From the IMG/VR virus record IMGVR_UViG_3300010149_000035, positions 1 to 45,686 of that record: a DNA stretch of 45,686 bases; one strand, 5' to 3'. The stretch's first letter is position 1. Every line of letters begins with the position of its first letter. Source of the stretch: a virus. The notes under the pieces were generated by a model. The model made no database searches. It was not told the origin of the DNA and was given only the letters and a program-made list of their open reading frames with translations. The position numbers and the translations under genes are program-made. Positions 1-7,984 of this stretch are shown in pieces.

Positions 1-28
1 ACTGAAACAAAAACAATCGGAGGTTAAT

Positions 29-136
29 ATGGAAGTCTTAGTTCAAATAATTATTATTGCTGGTATAGCTTTATTTATAATTAATAAGAAAAAGCCTGAG
101 TGGATTGATTGGCTAAAATCTAAAATTAACAAATAG
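29..136 (+). CDS. Small single-span membrane protein
   Basis: This 35-residue ORF has an ATG start preceded by a strong Shine-Dalgarno site (CGGAGG, 7 bases upstream). The N-terminal half is one hydrophobic segment rich in Ile and Leu, followed by a lysine-rich cytoplasmic-type tail with two tryptophans. It sits directly after the presumed end of the tail-fibre gene and just before another membrane protein. A holin-accessory or other small lysis-region protein is a reasonable guess, but nothing in the sequence proves a function. Confidence 0.55.
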   Translation: MEVLVQIIIIAGIALFIINKKKPEWIDWLKSKINK

Positions 137-143
137 TTAACCT

Positions 144-494
144 GTGGACCAGGCGGTAAGTTTAATTACAGAGTTAGGCTTTCCTATAGCTGCGTCTTTG
201 GGTCTTGGCTTTTTTGTTTGGAAGCTCATCATGCGTATTATCGATGGTATGGAAACTAAAATCGATACTGTTGATGAAAAAGTCAATGCATCTATTTCTG
301 CTATGGAAGATAGACTTGGAACTAAACTTGATTCTCAGCATGGTATTTTGGTAGCATTAATCGATAGGGTTCGAAGTTTAGACAATGAGATTATACGACA
401 AGATACTCTTATTAAGACTATTCTTGGTGTCCCCCAATTAATAGATAGCAACAAAATTGCTAAGGCGGATAGAGATGACCAAAGAAGAGATTAA
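144..494 (+). CDS. Holin-like membrane and coiled-coil protein
   Basis: The 116-residue product starts at GTG. Residues about 8-30 form one transmembrane segment, followed by a long helical, coiled-coil-like region with regularly spaced Asp, Glu and Lys. The N-terminus resembles the YvrJ-type short phage membrane proteins often found beside lysis genes. The end overlaps csgF by 20 nt, so translation is probably coupled. Holin or holin-accessory function is inferred from topology and context only. Confidence 0.55.
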   Translation: MDQAVSLITELGFPIAASLGLGFFVWKLIMRIIDGMETKIDTVDEKVNASISAMEDRLGTKLDSQHGILVALIDRVRSLDNEIIRQDTLIKTILGVPQLIDSNKIAKADRDDQRRD

Positions 495-972
495 GAAAGC
501 CAAAGAAAAAGATTTAATAATCAAGATTATATCTTTTATAGGAATAATTTTATTTGTAGGTATTTTTGTGCAGAATGTAAAAGCAGATGAAATGGTGCAT
601 AAATTTAAGTCACCTTCGTTCTCTGGTATTGGAACATCCGCACATTATTTGACCATTGATTCACAGGAGTATCAAAGAAAATTAACTGTTAAGGAAGAGC
701 TGAAAGCCATCCAGGAGCAACTCGAGAGAGATAAAGAAAACACAACCTTGGCTAGATTTATTCGTAACTTAGAGTCAAGAATATATGCACAGATATCCAG
801 GCAGATAGTAGAAAATATGTTTGGAGAAACGCAGTCAACAGAGGGTACATTTAATTTAGAAGGAAACACAATTAGTTATACTATCGAAGATGGTATGATT
901 ACACTAACAATAATTGCAAGCGATGGTTCAGAAACTATTATACAACTTCCTCTTGGTGACTTTTCTTTCTAG
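475..972 (+). CDS. csgF: CsgF-like curli assembly/export factor
   Basis: In the curli system CsgF binds the extracellular mouth of the outer-membrane CsgG pore and helps couple export to fibre nucleation. I chose the ATG at 475; an upstream in-frame TTG lacks support. Residues 1-37 form a signal peptide with an unusually long charged n-region and end at VKA. The mature protein opens with a CsgF-like segment (HKFKSPSFSG, compare QFRNPNFGG in E. coli CsgF), then a helix, and ends in the alternating beta segment typical of CsgF (SYTIEDGMITLTI, later GSETIIQL). The 165-residue length is somewhat longer than E. coli CsgF (about 138). It overlaps csgG by 50 nt, as expected for partners. The assignment rests on motif-level similarity read by eye. 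Confidence 0.85.
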   Translation: MTKEEIKKAKEKDLIIKIISFIGIILFVGIFVQNVKADEMVHKFKSPSFSGIGTSAHYLTIDSQEYQRKLTVKEELKAIQEQLERDKENTTLARFIRNLESRIYAQISRQIVENMFGETQSTEGTFNLEGNTISYTIEDGMITLTIIASDGSETIIQLPLGDFSF

Positions 973-1741
973 TTGTGCATTACTGTTCGACCCAATAGAA
1001 AACAATTTACCACCAATACAAGAATCAGAACCAGCAAAGATTGGATCTTTATTGGTGCCTGACTTGGCTAATATAAAGATAGCAAGTAACAAAAAACCAG
1101 TAGTAGCAATTTATGCTGGATCATTTACAGACCAAACTGGTCAACGTAGAAGCAACAGTACATACGCAACCTTTTCATCTGCGGTAACACAAGCTCCAGA
1201 TGCTTACTTAATCAGAGCGTTAAAGCATGCTGGTAGTAATAACAATGGTTTCTTTGAAGTAGTAGAACGTGTTGGTTTAGATAATGTTACTAAAGAACGA
1301 CAGATTATAAGAAGCACAAGACAGGATTTTGACGAGGAAAAGAAGTTACCACCCCTAATGTTTGCTGGCTTGATTATGCAGGGTGGTGTGATATCTTACG
1401 AAAGTAACATTAAAAGTGGAGGGGCTGGTGCTAGATACCTAGGCATAGGAATGTCTAGGCAATATAAACAAGACACAGTCACCATATCTCTTCGCACTGT
1501 TTCCGTAACTACGGGTAAAGTATTGCTTGAAGTGTTAGTTACCAAAACAATATTAAGTGCATCGTTAGACAATGATGTATTTCGTTTTGTAGCCAACCAA
1601 ACAGAGCTAGTAGAAATAGAAAATGGTCTAGTTAGAAACGAATCTATAGACATAGCATTACAAACAGCAATCGAAACCGCAGTCTTGGAAACAGTGAAAC
1701 AAGGAGCAACAAAAAGTTACTGGAGTATAAATGAAGAATAA
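923..1741 (+). CDS. csgG: CsgG-like outer-membrane curli secretion lipoprotein
   Basis: CsgG forms the nonameric outer-membrane channel that exports curli subunits. The ATG at 923 gives 272 residues, close to the 277 of E. coli CsgG. A lipoprotein signal ends in the lipobox L-S-S-C18. Family landmarks are clear: DQTGQ near the N-terminus, SAVTQAP with the following helix, ERVGLDNVTKERQIIR, then YESNIKSGGAGARYLGIG, which matches the CsgG membrane-hairpin region almost word for word, and AIETAV near the C-terminus. It overlaps csgF upstream and the curlin-like gene by 11 nt downstream. Base composition is like its neighbours, so it does not look like a recent insertion. No csgE, csgB or csgD homologue is visible nearby. 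Confidence 0.93.
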   Translation: MVQKLLYNFLLVTFLSSCALLFDPIENNLPPIQESEPAKIGSLLVPDLANIKIASNKKPVVAIYAGSFTDQTGQRRSNSTYATFSSAVTQAPDAYLIRALKHAGSNNNGFFEVVERVGLDNVTKERQIIRSTRQDFDEEKKLPPLMFAGLIMQGGVISYESNIKSGGAGARYLGIGMSRQYKQDTVTISLRTVSVTTGKVLLEVLVTKTILSASLDNDVFRFVANQTELVEIENGLVRNESIDIALQTAIETAVLETVKQGATKSYWSINEE

Positions 1742-2456
1742 ATTTTTAATTGGTTTGTTATTTAGCGTATCTGTATTAGCGGATAATGAAGTTCATGTCG
1801 ATCAAAGCGGAAATTCAGCATCTATTGATTTAGAACAGTTAGGATCATCTAACTTAATCGGTGGTACCCAAGCAACATCTGGAACCATGACTGCTTTAGA
1901 TCTAGACGGAGTTTCAATGACTCTTGATATTAATCAAATAGGTAGTAGTAATATATTTAGATCAGATGCTATAGAAGGAGATAATTTTACAGGTTTCTTT
2001 GAGTTTGATGGTGACTCTAATGTATTTGATTTATTATTAAACAGTACAGGATTAATCACTGCTGATTATGTAAACATGAATATAGATGTTACTGGTAGCA
2101 GTAATACATTTGATTTAAAGGCAGGAGAGGATGATGACGTTTCTTATCTTGACCTGGACTGGATTATCTCTGGAGATTCAAATGATTTTGATTTTGACAT
2201 TGACTATGAGAATGCTACAAACTATGTAGATGTTAACGGAAGCAGTAACACAATTAACTTTCTTGGTAATGGCTATGGAGGCTCAACTTCTTCAGACGCT
2301 GGTTACTTTTACTTGGATCTAGATGGCAGTTCAAATACATTCAATATTAAACAACAGTCAACATTGGCTAGAGACTGGATATCAATTACTAGCTCTGCTT
2401 CTAATTCTAATATCTGTATCATTCAAAGCGACGGCGGAACAACAACCAGCTGTTGA
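1731..2456 (+). CDS. Curlin-repeat (CsgA-like) secreted protein, candidate CsgG substrate
   Basis: The 241-residue product has a classic signal peptide (about residues 1-17, ending VLA). The mature protein contains about seven imperfect repeats of roughly 20-40 residues built on alternating hydrophobic residues followed by G-(S/D)-S-N-x-(F/I), for example DQSGNSASI, NQIGSSNIF, DVTGSSNTF, DVNGSSNTI and DLDGSSNTF. This resembles curlin repeats, but most strand Gln residues are replaced by Asp, so the protein is very acidic. There are two cysteines near the C-terminus. Its position directly after csgF-csgG argues that it is the exported substrate. Its last 134 nt also encode, in another frame, the signal peptide of the next gene. 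Whether it forms amyloid is unknown. Confidence 0.78.
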   Translation: MKNKFLIGLLFSVSVLADNEVHVDQSGNSASIDLEQLGSSNLIGGTQATSGTMTALDLDGVSMTLDINQIGSSNIFRSDAIEGDNFTGFFEFDGDSNVFDLLLNSTGLITADYVNMNIDVTGSSNTFDLKAGEDDDVSYLDLDWIISGDSNDFDFDIDYENATNYVDVNGSSNTINFLGNGYGGSTSSDAGYFYLDLDGSSNTFNIKQQSTLARDWISITSSASNSNICIIQSDGGTTTSC

Positions 2457-3486
2457 TGTTGGAAATATATCTGAGTTAAACGGATCTGCACAAGTAGTAA
2501 GAGGTCAGCCATACAGTGCTGAACTAAAGTTTAATATCCAACAAAACGATGAAGCTATAACTACCAATGGTCGTATGGCTATTACATTCCTAGATGATTC
2601 TAAAGTTAAGCTAACTGAACACTCACAACTAACTATAGACGAATACGTCTTTGATCCTAATCCTAGCAAATCTAAAATGGCTATCACCTTTGGTCTTGGC
2701 ACAGCTAGGTTTATCACAGGCAGTCTCAATAAAATTGATAAAAATAATATAGACTTAAAAACACCTACAGCAAACATAGCTATACGTGGTACTGACTTTA
2801 CGGTAACTGTAGATGAAACTGGACGTAGTTTATTAATACTATTACCTGATATTAATGGTTTATCTAGCGGTGAGATATTGGTAACTACAGCAATGGGTAC
2901 AGTTACACTTAATAAACCATACCAAGCTACAACCGTAGATGTATTTGAAAAACCCCCAACCAAACCAGTTATTTTAGACTTAACTTTGGATATTATAGAT
3001 AACATGCTTATTGTTAACCCACCAAAACAAAATATACAGTTAACAGAAGAAACAACAGCAAACACATCAAGCAATATACTGGATGTGGATTATCTAGAGT
3101 TTGAAGATTTAGACAAAGATTATCTAGAGGATGATAGTCTTGAGTTTACGGAGCTTGACTACAATTGGTTAGATGTAAATTTTCTTGAAGACCTGTTAGA
3201 CATATTAGATGAGCTTGAGGTAATACAAGAAGAAGATCAGTTGGCACAAGACGCAACTACATTAAATATAGTTGGAACTAGGCTTGGTCAAGATCTAGAA
3301 ACTCAAATCACAACTTACATGACAGGAGAAAAGCTAACTATAATAAGAAGCGTAAACAATACTGCAAGAGTAGATATTGATTCTGATACGGGTTATACAG
3401 TTATTTTTATTCAAGATGGAGTATCTAGAGTGGTATCAATAAACGGAGGGGAGGGTAGCACCATAAAGGTTACCCAAAGCAACTGA
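2323..3486 (+). CDS. FecR-domain extracytoplasmic protein
   Basis: The ATG at 2323 lies inside the curlin-like gene in another frame. It is supported because the overlap encodes a good signal peptide: a hydrophobic core LLALLLILISVSF followed by an ATA cleavage site. Residues about 45-190 match the FecR domain, including NGSAQVVRGQ, GRMAITFLDDSKVKLTE, a GTARFITG segment and TPTANIAIRGTDF. A strongly acidic Tyr/Leu/Asp/Glu-rich stretch follows (about 255-300), then a beta-rich C-terminus. FecR-domain proteins encoded beside CHASE2 cyclases are common in bacteria, where both are thought to sense extracytoplasmic signals. The stop overlaps the cyclase start by one base (TGATG), implying tight coupling. 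Confidence 0.85.
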   Translation: MAVQIHSILNNSQHWLETGYQLLALLLILISVSFKATAEQQPAVDVGNISELNGSAQVVRGQPYSAELKFNIQQNDEAITTNGRMAITFLDDSKVKLTEHSQLTIDEYVFDPNPSKSKMAITFGLGTARFITGSLNKIDKNNIDLKTPTANIAIRGTDFTVTVDETGRSLLILLPDINGLSSGEILVTTAMGTVTLNKPYQATTVDVFEKPPTKPVILDLTLDIIDNMLIVNPPKQNIQLTEETTANTSSNILDVDYLEFEDLDKDYLEDDSLEFTELDYNWLDVNFLEDLLDILDELEVIQEEDQLAQDATTLNIVGTRLGQDLETQITTYMTGEKLTIIRSVNNTARVDIDSDTGYTVIFIQDGVSRVVSINGGEGSTIKVTQSN

Positions 3487-5231
3487 TGAGAATATTTTTT
3501 TTATTATTAACTATATTAGCAGCACCTTTAGTATTTCAAAGTCCTCCTACAGAAATATTAAAGTTAAAAGTATTTGATTATTTGGTACCCGAACAACAAC
3601 CATCTGGCTATTTCACAATACTAAACATAGATGAAAATTTTATAGACCAGGAAGGAGGCTATCCTTTACCCAGACAGAGACTTGCAAAAATAAATAATGA
3701 AATATTAAATAATGGTGCTCTTGGTATTGGTTGGGTTATATCTTTTCCTCACCCTGATCGACTTGGGGGGGATAAAGAGTTTGCAGAGTCTTTACAACAA
3801 GGTACATCAATATTGGCAATGTTTGAAGCCCCAAATCAAATATACCCAAAAACAGTTGGTACAGTTATCCTGGGTGAAGAAAAAGGTGGTATGTTATCTA
3901 AAGGTGTAGTTCAAAATACTATCAACCTTAGAAATTATATACAACAGGGTATTGCAACTGCACCTACTGATCTTGACAACTTAGTTCGCAGAATACCTTT
4001 ATTATTAAGAACACCAGATGGATATGTACCCGCGTTTGGTACAGAAGTATTAAAAGCATTGGTAGGTGCAAAAACCTATGTAATAAAAACCAATGATCTT
4101 GGTATAGAGGAAATAAGGGTAAAAGGATTACCACCAGTCAAGACAGATAGTTTAGGTCGGAAGTGGATTAGTTGGGTAGACACACCGCAAACCACATTAG
4201 AGGAAATGAATGTCCAGGGAAAGTTTGTATTTGTTGGAATTACTGCAAACGGAATCATGCCACAAGTTGCAACTCCAGTTGGATTATTAGAGCCACACAA
4301 AATACAAGCAGCATTATCTGAGTCAATTTTAATAGAAAATTCTCCTTATATTCCTGACTGGCATTTAGCAGCCGAAATTTTTATTTTAGGAATTTTTGTG
4401 TCGCTGACATGGCTCACAATTAATTTTCTTGGCATAGGTAAGGGTCTAAGTATAGTAATTATTTTGCTCTTCACTACGGGCTTCTCAGGCGTTTTTAGCG
4501 TTCAGAAAGGCATTTTGTTGGATTTTTCATGGACTTTTATCTCTCAAATCATAACTTCCACTGTTGCTTACTATATTAACTTCAAAAAACAATATAAATT
4601 ACGTCAACAAATAAAAAAGCAGTTTGAGCATTACCTAGATCCAAGACAAGTTAAACAATTACAAAAGAATCCTGACCTTCTGAAACTCGGGGGAGAGAAA
4701 AGAAACTGCACATTTCTATTTACAGATGTCAGAGGTTTTACAAATCTATCTGAAAAACTACCACCAGAAGAAGTTACAGATATTATGAACAAAGTTTTAA
4801 CTGTTCAAGTTAAATGTATCCAGGCACATGGTGGCATGGTAGATAAATTCATCGGCGATGCCTGTATGGCAATATTTAATGCACCATTGGATTTAGACTG
4901 CCATGAAGAAAGAGCTATAGCATGTGCAAGAGATATGCGTACAGCCATTCAACAATTACAAAAAGATTTATCAGAGCCCGTAGCTATTGGGTGTGGAATC
5001 AATAGTGGGTACGCAGTAATTGGAAACATGGGATCAGATACTAGGTTTGATTATTCAGCAATTGGTGATGCTGTTAATGTTGCAGCAAGACTTGAATCAG
5101 CTACCAAGGAAGCAGGGGTTGATATATTGATTGGTGAATCAACTGCAAATAAGTCGCAAATTGGGTTAAAATTACTAAAACCAATAAAAGTTAAAGGTAA
5201 AAGTAAACCTTTAATTATATACACAGTATAA
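3486..5231 (+). CDS. CHASE2-domain class III adenylate cyclase
   Basis: Predicted to make cyclic AMP in the host in response to an extracytoplasmic signal. It is a 581-residue membrane protein: an N-terminal hydrophobic segment, a CHASE2 sensor (about 25-285, with VFDYLVP and ILNIDENFID), three transmembrane helices (about 292-375), then a class III cyclase domain (about 400-581). Catalytic residues are present: metal-binding D414 (FTDVRGF) and D458 (IGDACMAIF), base-recognition K454 and D528, which favour ATP over GTP, and transition-state N531 and R535 (NVAARLE). The enzyme therefore looks active. It is the last gene of the curli block and is followed after 8 nt by a holin gene. A cyclase in a phage late module is unusual. 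Confidence 0.9.
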   Translation: MRIFFLLLTILAAPLVFQSPPTEILKLKVFDYLVPEQQPSGYFTILNIDENFIDQEGGYPLPRQRLAKINNEILNNGALGIGWVISFPHPDRLGGDKEFAESLQQGTSILAMFEAPNQIYPKTVGTVILGEEKGGMLSKGVVQNTINLRNYIQQGIATAPTDLDNLVRRIPLLLRTPDGYVPAFGTEVLKALVGAKTYVIKTNDLGIEEIRVKGLPPVKTDSLGRKWISWVDTPQTTLEEMNVQGKFVFVGITANGIMPQVATPVGLLEPHKIQAALSESILIENSPYIPDWHLAAEIFILGIFVSLTWLTINFLGIGKGLSIVIILLFTTGFSGVFSVQKGILLDFSWTFISQIITSTVAYYINFKKQYKLRQQIKKQFEHYLDPRQVKQLQKNPDLLKLGGEKRNCTFLFTDVRGFTNLSEKLPPEEVTDIMNKVLTVQVKCIQAHGGMVDKFIGDACMAIFNAPLDLDCHEERAIACARDMRTAIQQLQKDLSEPVAIGCGINSGYAVIGNMGSDTRFDYSAIGDAVNVAARLESATKEAGVDILIGESTANKSQIGLKLLKPIKVKGKSKPLIIYTV

Positions 5232-5239
5232 GGATTATT

Positions 5240-5725
5240 ATGGCATTAAAAAGTTTATTAAAAAATGTAGTGGGAGCAGTTGCTCCAACATTGGGAACAG
5301 CATTGGGTGGTCCTATGGGAGGCATGGCGGCAAACCTTATAGCCGAAACATTGGGCGTACCAAACAATCCAAAGTCTATAGAAAGAGCAATAGCTGAAGC
5401 AACACCAGAACAAATGCTCCAGCTCAAAAAAGCAGAGCAGGAGTTTGAGCAACAGATGAAACAGTTAGATGTTGATATATTTAAATTAGAAACTGATGAC
5501 AAGCAAAATGCTAGAAAAAACTTTAGCAAAGATTGGACAACAAGAATTATCGGTATCATTACTTTGAGCGGATTTATGAGTTATATATTTTTAGTAACCA
5601 TACAACCACCAGAGCAAAACAGTGAAGCCTTAATAAATTTAGTGCTAGGATATTTAGGTGGTTTAGCTAGTGCTGTGATATCTTTTTATTTTGGAGCTTC
5701 TCAACAAAAAGAGGATAACAAATGA
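5240..5725 (+). CDS. Phage holin, 3TM-holin type
   Basis: The 161-residue protein matches the layout of the 3TM holin family: a Gly/Ala-rich N-terminal hydrophobic segment (about 8-35), an amphipathic helix with many Glu, Gln and Lys, a conserved-looking NARKNFSKDWTTRIIG stretch, and two C-terminal membrane segments (about 107-122 and 133-153). Holins make the inner-membrane lesions that time lysis. An AAGGA ribosome site precedes the ATG. It overlaps the next small gene by 4 nt (ATGA). Confidence 0.8.
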   Translation: MALKSLLKNVVGAVAPTLGTALGGPMGGMAANLIAETLGVPNNPKSIERAIAEATPEQMLQLKKAEQEFEQQMKQLDVDIFKLETDDKQNARKNFSKDWTTRIIGIITLSGFMSYIFLVTIQPPEQNSEALINLVLGYLGGLASAVISFYFGASQQKEDNK

Positions 5726-5874
5726 GCTGGTTTGGTAATTTATTAGCAAAGATGGGTCTAGTTGAGTCTGAGGTAGTTAGAACAAGGGATAAGAAAGGAC
5801 GCTATGTTGCAGACGATCCCAGGACTGCCAAGAATGAAGCTTACAAAACTGTAAAAAAAAGAAAGAAGAAATAA
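5722..5874 (+). CDS. Small basic phage protein
   Basis: A 50-residue ORF starting inside the holin stop codon (ATGA overlap), which supports real translation. It begins MSWFGNLLAKMG and ends in a lysine/arginine-rich tail (KKRKKK). The central part carries an RDKKGRYVADDPRT stretch. I do not recognise a named family. Proteins of this shape are frequent next to holin genes in marine phages; a structural or nucleic-acid-binding role is possible. Confidence 0.6.
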   Translation: MSWFGNLLAKMGLVESEVVRTRDKKGRYVADDPRTAKNEAYKTVKKRKKK

Positions 5875-5877
5875 ACA

Positions 5878-6300
5878 ATGTATGAATATAAATGCACTGT
5901 TACTAGAATAGTTGATGGTGACACTATTGATGCTGAGATTCATTTGGGTTTTGATATAAATTTCAAATCTAGAATCAGGCTTTATGGAGTAGATACCCCA
6001 GAGTCAAGGACTAGAGATCTCGATGAAAAAGCTAGAGGCAAGTTAGCTTCAAGTTTTTTAAAAGAAAAGATTGAAAGTGCTAAGCTTGTAAAGGTTCAAA
6101 CAAAGCTAGATAAGAAGGGTAAATTCGGCAGAGTTCTAGGAACTATATTTGCTGATGACTTAGATTTAAATATTGAAATGATAAAGAAAAACTTAGCCGT
6201 TGCTTACCATGGTCAGTCAAAAGACGATATAGAGGCAGAGCATATGCATAATAGAGAAAAACTAATAAAGGCAGGAGTATTCATACCAACAGAGAGTTAA
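5878..6300 (+). CDS. Staphylococcal-nuclease-like (SNase) endonuclease
   Basis: The 140-residue protein is a thermonuclease-fold enzyme expected to cleave DNA or RNA. Family landmarks are RIVDGDTID near the N-terminus and RLYGVDTPESR. By position, R34, D39 and E42, and R85 in GKFGRVLG, correspond to the catalytic or metal-binding Arg35, Asp40, Glu43 and Arg87 of staphylococcal nuclease; D15 fits Asp21. There is no signal peptide, so it should act in the host cytoplasm, perhaps in host DNA breakdown. It follows the preceding small gene after 3 nt. Confidence 0.87.
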   Translation: MYEYKCTVTRIVDGDTIDAEIHLGFDINFKSRIRLYGVDTPESRTRDLDEKARGKLASSFLKEKIESAKLVKVQTKLDKKGKFGRVLGTIFADDLDLNIEMIKKNLAVAYHGQSKDDIEAEHMHNREKLIKAGVFIPTES

Positions 6301-6301
6301 C

Positions 6302-7984
6302 GTGGCTGGATTTAAACTTACAACATTTAGTGGATTAAACGAAAAAATTGCACCTAGGTTATTGCCCGAGGATGTAGCACAAAGCACCGAGAATGCTTTT
6401 TTAGATAGAGGAAGGTTAGAGGCTTTACCTCAAGATGTTAATGATGCATCAGAGTCAGGTCCCACGCACCCAGCATCACATATAACCACATCCACCAAAA
6501 CAATATTTAAAGCAACAGATAATGAGTGGTTTACCTTTAATGATGACGTTAATGTTATTAAAAGCCCAATCAAGGAAGATGCATTTAGTAGGTTTTACTT
6601 TACAGGGGTAAGCGGATCTTCTGGCTTTCCAAGAATGGTGGATGCCTCAAATGGTATAACTGGATCAGGTCCTTATCCTGTAACATCCTACAGACTAGGC
6701 TTACCTATCCCCGCCGCATTTACAGCTGCACCGTCGGTCAACAATGCAACAGCAGCAGACGGAGCTGCTATATCTTCTAGAGCATATCTTTATACAGAAA
6801 TAACTGCATTTGGTGAAGAGGGTCCGCCCAGTGCTGTTAGAGCTATAGATATTGTGGATGCCTCTGATGGAGCCACAGTAACTATATCACTGCCAGCAGC
6901 TACAAGCGGAACTTATAATATCTCTAAAAGAAGAATATATAGAACAGATATAAATGGTGTATTTAGGTTTGTTAAAGACGTTACTGGAACCTCTGCTGGA
7001 ACAACAACAGAGGCAGTGCTAGACGCCTCTCTCGGGGAAGAAATAGAATCAACAGACAATCTTGCACCACCAGATGATACCTCAGCAGATCACCCAGATG
7101 GACCTATGTTTGGTATCACTACTATGCCTAACGGTATAACAGCAGGATTTAGTGGTAACACTTTGCTTTTTAGTGAAGCCTTTTTGCCACACTCTTATCC
7201 ACTAGCCAATCAATTAACAACCTCAACAGACATAGTTGCTATAGCATCTATAGCATCTGGTTTACTAGTAACAACAAACGGAAAGCCACTTATTGCATCA
7301 GGCACAGATCCAAGTGCCATGGCTATGGTAGAGATAGACGCAAACCTTCCATGTGCTAATAAAAGATCTCTTGTTGATATGGGAGAGTACGCAATATATT
7401 CATCACCAGACGGTCTAGTATTAGCTTCTAATTCAGGAATACAACTTATTACACAACAGATATTTACCAGAGATCAGTGGCAGGATTACTACCCTTCCAA
7501 CGTAGAGGGTTATGAGTATGAGGGCAAGTATCTTGGATTTACTTGGGATGGTTCAGATGTAAATACTAAAAAGGGTTTTATCTTTGATCCAAGGGGTGGC
7601 AAGAATGCTTTTGTCGATTTAGATTTTTATGCCCATGCTGGCTACAACGATAGAGAAAACGATGAGCTTTATTTGGTTATTGGCGGAGTTCTAAAAAAGT
7701 TCGGCAGATCAAGCAGTAAGAGAACTTATACATGGAAATCAAAAGAGTTTTATACCAATAGACCCATATCACCAGGTGTAGCAAAAGTAAGTGCTGACTC
7801 TTATAACAGTTTAACTTTTAAACTTTATGCTGATGGTGTTTTAAAACACACTCAAACAGTTACTAGTAACAATATATTTAGATTACCTGGAGGGTATAGA
7901 ACAAAATCCTTTCATATTATTTTAGAAGGAACAGACCCAGTCAACGAGGTTTGCGTATATGAAAGTCCCCAGGAGATAACCTAA
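6302..7984 (+). CDS. Phage structural protein, probable head-tail stabilisation/tail hub
   Basis: A 560-residue protein from a GTG start one base after the SNase stop. The opening (AGFKLTTFSGLNEKIAPRLLP) and the repeated glycine-turn beta segments resemble podovirus proteins that plug the portal or form the tail hub, of the P22 gp10 functional class. A region near residues 140-260 looks like an immunoglobulin or fibronectin-type insert (YLYTEITAFGEEGPPS, later RRIYRTDINGVFRFVKD). It overlaps the next gene by one base (TAATG). The structural role is well supported by context; the exact position in the virion is not. Confidence 0.68.
   Translation: MAGFKLTTFSGLNEKIAPRLLPEDVAQSTENAFLDRGRLEALPQDVNDASESGPTHPASHITTSTKTIFKATDNEWFTFNDDVNVIKSPIKEDAFSRFYFTGVSGSSGFPRMVDASNGITGSGPYPVTSYRLGLPIPAAFTAAPSVNNATAADGAAISSRAYLYTEITAFGEEGPPSAVRAIDIVDASDGATVTISLPAATSGTYNISKRRIYRTDINGVFRFVKDVTGTSAGTTTEAVLDASLGEEIESTDNLAPPDDTSADHPDGPMFGITTMPNGITAGFSGNTLLFSEAFLPHSYPLANQLTTSTDIVAIASIASGLLVTTNGKPLIASGTDPSAMAMVEIDANLPCANKRSLVDMGEYAIYSSPDGLVLASNSGIQLITQQIFTRDQWQDYYPSNVEGYEYEGKYLGFTWDGSDVNTKKGFIFDPRGGKNAFVDLDFYAHAGYNDRENDELYLVIGGVLKKFGRSSSKRTYTWKSKEFYTNRPISPGVAKVSADSYNSLTFKLYADGVLKHTQTVTSNNIFRLPGGYRTKSFHIILEGTDPVNEVCVYESPQEIT

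Noticed and set aside
475-5231. The curli/cyclase block as bacterial host DNA joined to phage DNA
   Set aside because: It is flanked and overlapped by phage genes on the same strand, with the same AT-rich composition and spacing, and it runs straight into a holin. Phage ownership is the simpler reading, though an assembly check is still possible.
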